NCBI GenBank assembly: GCA_035236585.1 | Contig: CP141137.1 | Coordinates: forward strand, 7,580,327-7,644,326 | Direction: 5' to 3' | DNA length: 64,000 bases | Origin: Warburgia ugandensis | Lineage: Eukaryota > Streptophyta > Magnoliopsida > Canellales > Canellaceae | Shown here: piece after piece, positions 13,701 through 23,602 of the stretch | Layout: every line of letters starts with the position of its first letter | How positions within the stretch are numbered: position 1 is the stretch's first letter | Notes under the pieces: generated by a model | The model's input: only the letters and a program-made list of their open reading frames with translations | Told to the model about the DNA's origin: nothing | Database searches by the model: none | Translations under genes and position numbers: made by a program

Positions 13701-16700
13701 GTGCAACTAGTCCCACAACTAGTCGCATTGTGATTCTTCACCCTTGCAACTATCCATAGTCAAGTCGCACCCTTTGCGCCTTTTAGTGCCTAGCGAATAG
13801 TCACACCTGTGGCTACATAGCTGTAGAGAGAGAAGACTAGCTAAACTATTGAGGATAGAAATCACATGTCAGCAGTATATCCATTTATCCCAGTAAGAAG
13901 TATTTCATACTAAGAAGAAGAAAGCACAAAATAAAGTATATCAAGGTAAAAAGAAGGGCAGCCCTGGTGAATGAAGCTCTTGCGTATGCAGGGTCCATGG
14001 AAGGGGCGGACTACAAGGGTCAATAGTATGCAGCCTTACCTTGCATTTTGCAAGAGGATGTTTCCATGCCTTGAACCCATGACCTCAAGGTCACACAATG
14101 ACAACGCTACCATTGCGCCAAGGCTTCCCTTCACCATAATAGCTCTATTCCACTTCTTTGTTCTAGTATTCTGTTCCCCCTTCTTGGAAACAAAAAGGAA
14201 GATAAAAAGTGTTATCTATCTGTCTATCAAGTATTAAGGAAGGGACTGGCTGATCGAGGACTTATTTTCGACTCTATGCTTTACTCGGTTCTGTTGTTCT
14301 AGCCTCCAGTTTCAGCAAACCGAAACTTTCCAGTTTTTATTCATGATAACTGTTACTCCCAGTTGAATTTAAGCAGCATATCCTTGTTGTTTCTTTGAAT
14401 AAAGGCATATAGTTATACCCAGCAGATACATCTGATAATGCTGCACATACAAAAAATTTGAACTACTGAATCACATAACACATAATTCACTGAACATAAA
14501 CAAGTGCTTTTATCCAGCTCTATGAACCTCACAAATACACATATATACTACAAATTAAAATTGTTGAACATCAAAATATATAAAGAGAAATACAAGCGTC
14601 TATGTGTTCTGATTCATTAGAGAATTTCTCTTACATATGATCACCATTTTCAAAAGTTGTCTACCTTCAACAACTTTACAAAGCATAAACAGAGCAGAGC
14701 TGTGGTTACAGCATTGTACCTTCAACTATTCTGTGAAGTGATCTCGGTGTATGAATATGAAAGTCAAGACTTTCTCTGGAACTTGATCCAGCTTCAAATT
14801 CCTGCTCATTCCTCTCAAAAGCATAATTTTCAATATCCAAGTCCTCATCCTCTAATAGTTCTGATTCATTATTAAGATCATCTTCATCAAGCATCTCATA
14901 AGGAGAATCATTTCCCTTGCAATAAGTCGTTATACTGGTTAAGAGGTGGCATACACCCTGCAATTTTCCAAGAACAAAATAGTAAAAGAAAGATGAATAT
15001 AACCAACATAAACAAGAAAAGTGGGATGCTAAATCAAAGTGCCCACTTATGCATGAAGGATCGCCTCACTTTTGAATGGCCGCAGCTGTTTATCTGATTT
15101 CTGTTGCTTTGGATATCTCCTAATCAAAGAATCATAAGCTTTAATTGATTCTAGCATCTTAAAAATGCATTCTGGTTGTTAATTTAGACCATTATTTTAA
15201 TAAAAGTTCTAGCCATCTATCTTGCTGTGATCAAAAGTAGAACTACTCAGACGTTAGAATCATCCAATCAACACAGTTTCTTTGCTGCTTAGATACTGAA
15301 GGCAGGAGCAATCAGATGAATGGGCTGGATCATCCAAGGGGCACAATGTTTGACTATTTTAGTTTAGCATTCTGACAAGAAAATAAAGACCTCACATCAT
15401 AAAGTACTAAAGCAGTACCCCGAAGATAAGATACAATATCTGACTCAAACCAGCATTTTTTGAATAAAAGAAATGGAGGAACAGCCAGGAACCTGATTTT
15501 GACGGACAAGACTTGCTTCTTGATTTAGCTATCTGTTTGAAGTAAAACCAGTCAATGGAGTACCATGAACAAACAGACATTTGTCCAGAGAAAAATTCAT
15601 GTCAGTTCTTATAGCCTTTCTTTTACAAATTAAACAGAGAAGAACACTGGTTTCCAAAGTTTAGATGCTCAGTACTACCAAGACTTAGAGAAGATAACAT
15701 ATGGCTAGCTCTGACTCCGGTTCATGACAGCTCATAAGAGCTAGAACCTTGCTAGTTAAGCACCTGGGAAGGGAATTTGGGCTCCTATCCCAGGGGTCTA
15801 TGCTTCTACCCTGATACAGTCCTTTTGAGTCAAGCAGTCAAAGTTCAGAAATCTTGACTCCTTGTCACTTGATTCATTATTATTCTTCAGTTCATTCATC
15901 AGAGTTGCAGAAATCACAATTTGAACTGATAGCGTTGTGACTTGGTAGTACAGAAAAGAGAGTCCAAAAATATAAACCAATTGTTTTGCTCATTTTTGGA
16001 AAACCTCACATTTTCCATCAACATTTGCCAAGACCTTGCTTTTTCCTCCTTAGTTTCTGAAGTGTCACTTTCATGCCCATAAGTTCTTGAAATTTCAGAC
16101 TGCCATTCCCAATTCATTCTTTGAAAGTAACCATCATCGTGCCTTTGTCTGTTCCTTTAAATATCAAGACGATCACCATTTGATTATATACATCATATTC
16201 ATTTAATGGGTATGTATTTTAGTGGAGTATATCTATGTATTGGATTACTTTGCTTTTAGCTACAGTTGGCATTTCATATATCTCTAAATCAGATTTATAA
16301 CCAAACTAGACGTGACTCGTGAGATAGAAGTATACACATCAACTATTTATCTCTTATATCTTCTCCATCTCTTCCTTCCATTTTTCTTCCTTTCTCCTCA
16401 CTGCAATCCATCACCAATTTTCATTCTTCATGCTTCATACATAAGCCCATAAGTTTCAATTACGTTAACAGTTACCTTCTCTTTCACATACTACTAGTGA
16501 AACAGGCATGTGGACATGCACACAATGAAGAGATAGCGAGTTGTGGGTGAGGGAATTGGTAATCTGGATAGTAGGGTGTTTAGATATGAAAGTATTAAAA
16601 GCCAATTGAAATTTGGCTGATGCCTCACACTTCCAAGTACGATGGTGCTTATGGATTTACTTATTATTTTTCTTACCACTATTTTATGGACAGTACATGA

Positions 16701-19700
16701 TAGAGAACTTCATGAGATAATTTCTCTTCGATGTAGATGGTTTACACCATTAATACAAAATTGATTAATCATCAGCCTAATCTTTTAGTTGCTACACCTA
16801 GCAATAAAATGGAAAACTACTAAGAGGAAAAGACACTAAGGTTAATAGTGTGCTGTTCCAGAGAGCAAATGGCACCTGTATGGTGACTATGATTGTTGAT
16901 CTCCATATGGCCATAAAAATCAGCAACAGGTGGATTATACAGACCACCAAAATGAGTTGTCTATATCAGACTCTTTATCTATTTTAAGGGCCAAAAACTA
17001 ATGTGCTCATTCAAGAAAAACGTATATGATATATCTAGTTAATTCTCCCTGATCAACAGCAATAAGAAAAACAACATCTGCATAGGAGTTCTAGAATGTT
17101 AAGGCAGCCCCCCCCGGTGCACGAAGCTCCCACCTATGCGGAGTCTAGGGCAGGAGCGGACCACAAGGACCTATAGTACACAGCCTTACCTTGTATTTTT
17201 GCAAGAGGCTATTTCCACGCCTTGAACCTGTGACCTCAAGGTCACATGACGACAACTTTTACCATTGTGCCAAGGCTCCCCTTCATAGTTCTAGAATGTT
17301 AAGGCAGAGAACATAAAATATGCTCCCCACAAAATTGACAAGTTTCATTGTCAAGGAAAGGTAGCAGTCCTATCAGGTGAAAAGGGACCAATTCTTTAAT
17401 TGGTAGCTTAAATCAAACCTTGCACCTCAAGAAGGAGAGCCATAAGGTATCTCCAGCTGAGCTAAGGCTCAAACCCTAACCCAAAGACTAAACTGCAAAA
17501 CTGAATAGAAAGCTAAGAATAGCAAAACAGACCCTTACTAGCACTAAACAAAGATGATATGTACCTCAAATGATAATAGATTAAAGGCCAATATGCAACG
17601 GCGTAGAAACATTCCCAAGTGGCTGCTTGGGTCCAAAACAATCTGGTCCTCTTCCATATTTCCCATTTCAGGGATTGCAAGTATACCTGATCAATAATTA
17701 TTCAATTATTTAAATTTTAAGAGAGTTGTCTCAACAGTGTTGAATTTGGTCAGCTAAAATAAAGGAGTAGATACAGCTCTCACCTCGTAGATCACGAAAG
17801 AAGTTGAATAAATCATCAGGTGATGATAGAGAAGCAAGTTTCCTACTTAAATGGTCACCCAGCCAATCATTGAGGATGCCATCAGTGTTCTTCATTTGAC
17901 TTGTAAGTTCATACAGTGTTGGCTCCAAAAAGTCATCACAAGACTAAACAACAAAATGTGGCATCTCTATGTTAGATGAATAGTAGCTTCCTATAAAAAT
18001 CAGAAGATATAGAACAAAAAAGCAAGAAATATGAAAGAATCAACCAAGAAATGTCTTTGTAGGTCCTTATTCAGACCATGGGTGACAAGCTAATACTGCA
18101 TCTAAACTTAGCAGGATTGTATCTTCATCAGGGAAAACACCAAGTATTCCAGTCCAATCAGCATTTTCATGCAGAAAAATAGGATATTCTGTTTCAAGGT
18201 TCGTTCTCAAAAATTGTTGCATGTCACTATAACTCAGCTGGCAACATAATCACAACAAGCGTCCTTTCCTGAACTGAGCCAAACATACTCCCCTCAGAAG
18301 AATCATGCATCCTATTAAACAAGAAGAATTTGCAATGCAAATTATTAACCAAAATGTTACTGAAAGCTCCATATTTGGCTGGGATGCTCGCTCTGACAGC
18401 TAAATCCTTCTGAAACCAAAACCTAACACTGACAGAAGCGCATTTCCCAAACTTTGATTATTATCTTTGTAAAGAACCTTTTGGTAATACCAAAGAAATT
18501 TATCTAAAACTTGAAATACTCGTAAACATACCCTGGAGGATTGTTTTACTAGATACAAATGCTAATTTAAATTCCAACAGAAAGTTACATGAAATTTTCT
18601 TTAAAAAATATAAATGGTTCCTTTAAAAGGGGCAGCTCTGGTGCCCCAAGCTCCCGCCTATGCGGGGTCCGGGGAAGGGGAGGACCACAAAGGCCTATAG
18701 TATGCAGCCTTACCTTGCATTTTTGCAAGAGGCTGTTTCCATGCCTTGAACCTGTGACCTCAAGGTCACATGACGACAACTTTTACTGTTGTGCCAAGGC
18801 TTCCCTTCAAATAGTTCCTTTATGGTAAAAATTTAATCATAAAAATACTGTGTTGAAGTGAACTTCTACTTTCTAACATTATAAGTTCCTACTAACGTCT
18901 TCTAATTGAATTTAACAAAATTTTCTGCATGCTTCCTGCATTCTCTCTTTGTTAGAGCCCTTGTTTCTCTCATTAATACTGAGTTCCAGCAACCAAACAA
19001 ACTGCAACACCCATTTTGCCTATGCAAATCTTCTGTTACAGCCAACTTGGTCAATACATCAACCAGTTGACATATATTTCACTTGTCCTTGAAAAAGTAC
19101 AGTATTAGAGATACATTTGGCTCCCGCACAAGGAAATACATGATAAATAATGATGGTTTAAGTCCTTCAAAACTGTATACACTGTTCAACAAGCAACTGC
19201 TGGAAACCACAAACTTGCAATTCAATGTAGAACATGAGATCTGACTCGCAACAGTTGACTGTTTTGCACCCTTGAGCTGAGGAAATAACTTCATGAATAT
19301 GTATTCATGCAGGAGATGTTGTTGGCTGTAAGATCAATTGTTAATGAGAATATGTCAGCAGTTTCTGCACAGAGGCACAAGATGTGTTGAAAGTTTTAGG
19401 TTGATGTGAATCAGGTCAGAAAAGAGTGATGAGGATAAGAAGGAACGGGCATAAAGTTAGGACCCAGAATATAACACGGTGTCAAGGAGAGTCAATGCCC
19501 CTGATCTTCTAGAATTCCCTCCATGGAAAAATCAACACTAAGAAATTTGTACATTGTACTGGTCCAAACCTAAGTGATTTCATTCACATAATAGACACTG
19601 TTTTTTTCTCCTGTAGCACTAGAAGATATGGAGGACAGTAAATGACTGCACTAAAATCAGACGTGGCTAATCATATTATACGATCCAGATTCTATTTGAA

Positions 19701-20402
19701 GTGAAATTTGACAATGCATCTTCTACTCACAAATGGTATTAATCAGTCAAAATTACACAACTCAAAATGTCACGACACAGTGGCTATATTTTTTTATTTC
19801 TTCTATCCTTTTCATAGTTTTGTCTTCCTTACTATAGAAACCATTCCACGTTAACACTTTTCAACTTTTAAACAGTTATGCCTAGAAGCCGTTGCTATTC
19901 ATGAAGAAGACTGAGACCATTAAATTTCAATGACCCTTTTGCCGTAACAAGTGCAATTTCCCCATTGTCTTTGTTTTACCATCCTGGATCCAGTGCACCT
20001 TGTTATGGTTCCGCTTAAGAATCTAGATCCATCTCCTTACTGCCTTAGGGTTTAATTAGTAGCAGTTAGATTCCAGATACATATCAAAACTTAGTAAACA
20101 TTCTATCGAGCACATGTCATATGTAATGTCACGTTCAATGTATCCAATTTACATGAACACATGTGAAATCGAATGGAATCATTAGAAAGATAAATAAGAG
20201 GTCAAATAAAAGCTTATGAAATGAAGAGTACCTTTGTGCAGGAGAAGAGAAAAAGACCTAGGCGATTGTGCTGAGAGACTGAGGAGAAGGGAAACGGAAC
20301 AGGTAATGTAGATAATGGAGAGAAGAATTTGATAAGAATGCAGAGAGAGACTTTGTGGGGAGTAAGAGTAAAACTCCCAACTGTTTTCAAATTTCCCGCC
20401 AT
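4733..20402 (-). CDS. APC5: Anaphase-promoting complex subunit 5 (APC5), 5' part, nine coding exons; continues beyond left edge
   Basis: APC5 is a scaffold subunit of the anaphase-promoting complex, the ubiquitin ligase that drives mitotic exit. Exons in transcript order: 20232-20402, 17784-17943, 17565-17686, 14720-14957, 11216-11381, 11061-11139, 10666-10751, 4884-5016, 4733-4765. Every junction is GT-AG and keeps phase, giving 396 codons. The start MAGNLKTVGSFTLTPHKVSL and then SSVSQHNRLGLFLFSCTK match the plant APC5 N-terminus as I remember it. Later landmarks are SSPDDLFNFFRDLRG, LGMFLRRCILAFNLLSFEGV, FLRTNWQVQGYL, LQKLAPELHR, YLNSLYHEDYIAAMENLH and GRYQTALLCLGNMHRHFGH. The last is the start of the TPR-like region. 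Plant APC5 is about 900 aa, so more than half is missing here. I found no further exon down to base 1, so the next intron is at least 4.7 kb or the gene is truncated. Introns of up to 5.6 kb hold many transposons, but all seen exons are open. Confidence 0.93.
5017..8454 (-). other. APC5 intron 7, left part: no recognised element
   Basis: This AT-rich intronic DNA lies between exon 8 and the RTE LINE at 8455. I see short open frames only, none resembling a known protein, and no tRNA or SINE. Confidence 0.5.
8455..10272 (-). mobile_element. RTE-type LINE, 5'-truncated, in APC5 intron 7
   Basis: This copy is minus-oriented, the same direction as APC5. On the plus strand it begins (ATC)n then AAAGCCTTATCCCAATATGGGATC, the family 3' tail. 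Frames read the reverse transcriptase finger region ([18 protein letters not shown]), the segment before motif A (KLFNKTIKSKKMADEWRK) and motif A (MVFIDLENAYDRV, followed by RELIWWVLGKKG). Homology to the longer copies stops near 10272. Many stops and frameshifts are present. I could not identify a clear target-site duplication. Confidence 0.85.
10824..10986 (-). mobile_element. Au-type SINE in APC5 intron 6
   Basis: This minus-oriented Au SINE (TTGCGCCAA at its right end, CTTGCATTTTTGCAAGAGG in the middle) lacks the last part of the usual 3' end. An exact 11-bp direct repeat AAGCTGCAGTC flanks it at 10813-10823 and 10987-10997. It makes up over half of a 309-bp intron. Confidence 0.88.
11528..11560 (-). 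mobile_element. RTE LINE tail stub of about 33 bp
   Basis: The plus strand shows (TCA)n followed by AAGACCTTATCCCAATTAG, the exact 3' end of the RTE family, and then unrelated sequence. It is a very short 5'-truncated insertion inside APC5 intron 4. No clear target duplication was found. Confidence 0.65.
13131..13817. mobile_element. Small non-autonomous hAT element in APC5 intron 4
   Basis: The ends are inverted: TGTAGTCACAGGTGCAAGG on the left and, reading inward from the right, TGTAGCCACAGGTGTGAC. The left end also shares the motif-rich block GGAGGGACTAGGCG with the right terminus of the transposase-bearing hAT at 1-2544. The 687-bp interior has a GA-rich stretch (13390-13440) and no transposase reading frame. 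I read it as a deletion derivative or MITE moved by the same hAT family. The exact outer boundary and 8-bp target duplication are uncertain, because similarity between the two ends runs a few bases further out. Confidence 0.75.
13951..14132 (-). mobile_element. Au-type SINE in APC5 intron 4
   Basis: A complete minus-oriented copy: AAGGGCAGCCCTGGTG at its 3' end, GACCTCAAGGTCAC over the tRNA-like part, and CATTGCGCCAAGGCTTCCC at its 5' end. The flanks show no convincing direct repeat. Confidence 0.85.
15024..15373. repeat. Fold-back/MITE-like element in APC5 intron 3
   Basis: The left end GGGATGCTAAATCAAAGTGC resembles, when inverted, the right end (reading inward CAGAATGCTAAACTAAAATAG, about one substitution in four). 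A related element with better-preserved arms lies at 46052-46364. There is no coding capacity. The class is not certain. Confidence 0.5.
17108..17286 (-). mobile_element. Au-type SINE with long perfect target duplication, APC5 intron 3
   Basis: A complete minus-oriented copy between exact direct repeats at 17087-17107 and 17287-17307, beginning AGTTCTAGAATGTTAAG and 21 bp in all; the last four bases may belong to the SINE end. The perfect duplication suggests a relatively recent insertion. Confidence 0.93.
18626..18808 (-). mobile_element. Au-type SINE in APC5 intron 1
   Basis: A complete minus-oriented copy containing CTTGCATTTTTGCAAGAGGC and GACCTCAAGGTCACATGACG. It is flanked by AAATGGTTCCTTTA at 18612-18625 and AAATAGTTCCTTTA at 18809-18822, a 14-bp target duplication with one mismatch. 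Confidence 0.9.
20392..20400 (-). promoter_or_regulatory. E2F-type site overlapping the APC5 start codon
   Basis: The plus strand reads TTTCCCGCC, a canonical E2F/DP site, exactly over the ATGGCGGGAAA start of APC5. The bases also encode Met-Ala-Gly-Asn, so the match could be coincidental. The position next to the transcription start of a cell-cycle gene makes a regulatory role plausible. Confidence 0.45.
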
Positions 20403-20506
20403 CGATCTGCTCTGCTCTTTCAGACGGACATTCTTTGATCAAATTAGGAGAGAAGATTTCTGTAAGTTGAGGTTCATCAATCCGATTTTTGGATGGAAAT
20501 GGGATT

Positions 20507-20515
20507 TTAGGGTTT
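20507..20515 (-). promoter_or_regulatory. telo-box (AAACCCTAA) in the APC5 leader or promoter
   Basis: The plus strand has TTAGGGTTT, which is AAACCCTAA on the gene strand, about 105 bases upstream of the APC5 ATG. Telo-boxes are common near the transcription start of plant genes expressed in dividing cells. A second TTAGGGTTT lies at 20045-20053 in intron 1. Confidence 0.4.
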
Positions 20516-20702
20516 TGAGAGGGAGTGAGAAGAAGCCCTTTTGAAAATAACCGGGAAATATTGAAGCATAGAGGAAACGTAGATGTTGGGATTTGGATGT
20601 TCACAGAGTAGGGTCGATATCTGCACGCCTATTTTTAGTAGGAGCACGACAGTGGCTGTCGTTTTGTAAACATAATCCTAGACAGACAACTAGACAGACA
20701 AC

Positions 20703-20884
20703 TAAAAAAGGTATCCTGGGACACAAAGCTCCAGCATATGTGCGATCTGGACAATCAGCGGACCACAAGGGCTTAAAGTACAGAATTTTATCTTGCATTT
20801 TGTAAAATACTGTTTTCACATCTTGAACCCATAACTTCAAGGCTATAACACGATAATTTTAACCATTGCGCCAAGGTCCCTTCT
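20703..20884 (-). mobile_element. Au-type SINE, diverged, upstream of APC5
   Basis: A degenerate minus-oriented copy, recognisable by ATGTGCGATCTGGACA in place of the usual GCGGGGTCC region, CTTGCATTTTG, and CCATTGCGCCAAGGTCCC at its 5' end. It is older than the copies inside APC5 and ends about 40 bases before the Pack-MULE. Confidence 0.8.
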
Positions 20885-20922
20885 ACTTAGACGACTCTAA
20901 AGTACAATTTTGACAATAATCA

Positions 20923-21331
20923 GGTTAATATGCTGATTTGTCAGTCAGTTTTTCGTTTTTGCTAAAATATCCAGACATTTTAACTTTTTACCTATTTGCC
21001 ATTAAGTTTTGCATAACTTTGCAAAAATGCCATTCAGTTAATGTTCCACCGTTATTTTTATAAAATGACGAAAATACCCCTCCTTTCTTCCCTCTGTTTA
21101 AACACTACACTGAGAACAGACGTTTGTGTGGAAGAAGAACGACGGCCGACCGCGAGGGATCTGCCCACGCTCTACCCTTGCTCCGACCAGGCTCCGCCCG
21201 TGCTCAGCCACGCCTCCCACCCTTGCTCCGCCCAAGCTCCGGCCTTGACAGCCAAGCATCCCGCCCGTGCTCCGCTCACCCTCAGCCAGGCCTCGCTTCC
21301 GAGCTCCGCCCAAACTCTTGTTCCACGGACG
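20923..21331 (+). repeat. Left terminal inverted arm of the Pack-MULE
   Basis: This arm matches the reverse complement of 24872-25229 along its length. Its inner, GC-rich half (21140-21331) has many GCTCCGCCC-like direct subrepeats and is about 50 bases longer than the right arm, which looks like gain or loss of subrepeats. The long open frames here are a by-product of that composition. Confidence 0.88.
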
Positions 21332-21342
21332 TATGTGAAACA

Positions 21343-21568
21343 ACTATCAAATTGGAAGACACTGAAACAATCACTTAGATTTGTGGGGTGTGGCTTCCTT
21401 GTCTGTTGCTTGAATATGAAAGATCCTGTCTAGAAGAACTACCTGGGCTGGATTGGGAAGGTTGACATATGTGGACACCACTATCAAATTGGTGTAAGAC
21501 ACTGAAACAGTCACTTAGATTTGTGGGATGTGGTTTCCTGCTCTGTTGCTTCAATATGAAAGATCCTG
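21343..21568 (+). repeat. Direct duplication of about 87 bp inside the Pack-MULE
   Basis: Copies at about 21343-21428 and 21480-21568 share ACTATCAAATTGG, AGACACTGAAACA, TCACTTAGATTTGTGGG and ATATGAAAGATCCTG. They are separated by about 50 bases. The origin is unknown; frames across them resemble no protein I recognise. Confidence 0.75.
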
Positions 21569-22164
21569 GCTTGCATTGGAGCATCTGCTTTGATGCACTG
21601 TCACCCATGTATTATATGTGGTTAAATGATGCAATATTGGTTAAAGATGCTTCGGTTTGTCAGTTAATTTCGGAACACATCAAAGATGTTATTCATTTAG
21701 ACACTTTCAAAAATTAGACTTTTACATTGTCAAGAAGATGCGGTTATCCTATCTATTTATCTATTTTTACACTGTTGAGGGAAATATCTCCTGTCTTTCC
21801 TGTTGTATTCTTTTATGACATGATCTGAAGAGCCTCTCCGGTTTGTCCAAAGTGATGAAATTACACCAAACAGATAAAAGTAACAAGTACATAGCAGGCT
21901 AACATTTGTATGCAGATGAGCAAATGTCTTCCAAGAGCAATGGCACAAGAAAGGTCTCTAATATGGTACCTAGTAGGACATGAGTTCGAGCTGCTCATGG
22001 GTGTGTGTGTTCAACCTTCATATTCAGATAAACTAAAACTGCTTTGGATTTATCACTTTCCATGATAGGTATGAACCTAATCCTTTATATTCAACGACAT
22101 GAATCTACTACAAAGTTCAAGGTAGTGAAGATGATAATGATGACAATGATGGAGAAAGACCGTA

Positions 22165-23049
22165 GGCTTGCCTGGTCAAAAGCTCGCTGCAAGAAGGATG
22201 AGTAGATGGCACAGAAAGGTTTAAGACCTTGACAAGCTAGGCCAGCATCGAAGGTGACAGCATGCTGCTCTGCATTTCCAACATCAGTTCCCTAAGAGGC
22301 CTGCTGGACTACAACCTACTGAGAGCACTGTTCAGAGCTCCAACAGGTGCTATAGGGCCGTCAAGAGTGGCAGTGGGCAAGGAAACTTGCTTGAGTACTT
22401 TAACAGCCCAATGCTTGCACTTTTTCTTTCTCTTCTCTTGTTTTGGCAGCAAGCAGACCAATAAAAGAAACAGGTGACTCTAGGATATAGTCCTATGCCA
22501 TATTGAGGCTTAAGATTGATGTCATTTGCAATAGAACAACAGTAGCTAACATTTTATACAGATACTGGACATGTGGATTCAATAAAAGGAACTGATGATG
22601 GGTCTTGTGTAGTGCCCACTTCTACTACATATATGATCAACGAAAAAATATCCGGTAGTAGCTAAGGTATGTAGCACAAAGAGCTAAGCTCACACACAGT
22701 TCAATGCTCAACTAATACAAATTTCACAAGAAAAATTAGATGTATTAAGTATTTTGATAAATGCAATGTTGAGAAAGCAAATAACAGAACAGAAAGAAAA
22801 GATCGAAGAAGAAGAGGGCTGATATAGACTTTTCAGTATCATTTGGACCAAAAAGCTTTTGCATCCATGAAAAAACCCAGGAACATGTCCGGTGGGATGG
22901 TAAGTAACCCACCTAACGCTGCTGAGATACTGGTTGAACTATGGCCAGTGCCAAAGCAATCATATTCACTTTCTGCACGTTTGGTGAATCCAGATAAACC
23001 GTTTGTCTGTCTTATTGTTGGCATCTTATCTTGTCTCCCAGTCAACATG
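22165..23049 (-). pseudogene. Captured, rearranged fragments of 1-deoxy-D-xylulose-5-phosphate synthase (DXS)
   Basis: DXS is the first enzyme of the plastid MEP isoprenoid pathway. Three family blocks are visible on the minus strand. 22913-23049 is an exon-like block between AG and [22 protein letters not shown] followed by [20 protein letters not shown], the conserved DXS region. About 22291-22393 gives [18 protein letters not shown] and ALNSALSRL. Immediately next to it, about 22165-22285, comes a much later part of the protein: [12 protein letters not shown], then [17 protein letters not shown]. The last two blocks abut after LREL with a change of frame, and the roughly 230 residues normally between them are missing. 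The exon with the thiamine-diphosphate-binding GDGAMT motif is also absent between 22393 and 22913. It cannot encode an active enzyme. Presence of intron-like DNA points to capture of genomic DNA. Confidence 0.9.
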
Positions 23050-23526
23050 CTGAATTATGTTGGTCAAATGTGATATGGAAACACCAATTCTGAATCATGG
23101 AATATACTTCAAGAAAACCTTTTGGAGTGAAACTGAAACAACAAATACAATAACAGTGCCTAAACCTGCTACAGAGAGCGTAGAAGCACTGAACGTCACA
23201 ACTACCATATTTTTTATAATGCATTGCTCAGAGTCTTAAAAGCATGGTGGATAGTGCTTTTCTTTCTCATTGATTATTAAGTTCCACTTCAATTCTGGTC
23301 AGAGAATATGAAAACAATGAAGAAAGTGACATGTTGCCAGAAGAAAGCAACGACAATCTAACAAAGTTTGACAGATAGGGCCAACAGATCTGTTAAAATC
23401 ACCAGTCCATAAATTTCTGCTTTGGAAAGCCAAGGAGTTTCCAATACTAAATCAATTGGAGTGCCAAAATGACTAGATACCCATAGTGAGAGTCATTGGA
23501 ACTGGAAATGAGCTTCATCAGTAATT

Positions 23527-23602
23527 GGATCTTGGTGGATTTGAACCACCATTCTCTTGAGATTAATTCCCAAGTGCTCTACCACATTTGAGCTAAAGAC
23601 CC
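23527..23602 (-). pseudogene. tRNA-like sequence (tRNA pseudogene) inside the Pack-MULE
   Basis: On the minus strand GGGTCTTTAGCTCA opens a 76-nt tRNA shape. The acceptor stem GGGTCTT pairs with AAGATCC, with one G-T pair. The T arm GGTGG-TTCAAAT-CCACC is perfect and the D arm AGCTC/GAGC is present. The anticodon arm is enlarged (a 9-nt loop in CTTGGGAATTAATCTCAAG), so no anticodon can be assigned. The 5' half resembles plant tRNA-Cys. Perhaps a tRNA-derived relic. Confidence 0.6.

Noticed and set aside
21041..21433. A 130-codon open frame, and its counterpart of 138 codons at 24815-25231 on the minus strand
   Set aside because: Both lie in the GC-rich inverted arms of the Pack-MULE and read the same repeat. 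Composition explains their length, and neither resembles a protein.
22165..23049. A functional DXS gene
   Set aside because: Most of the protein is absent, including the GDGAMT region, two blocks are joined out of frame, and the whole lies inside a transposon.
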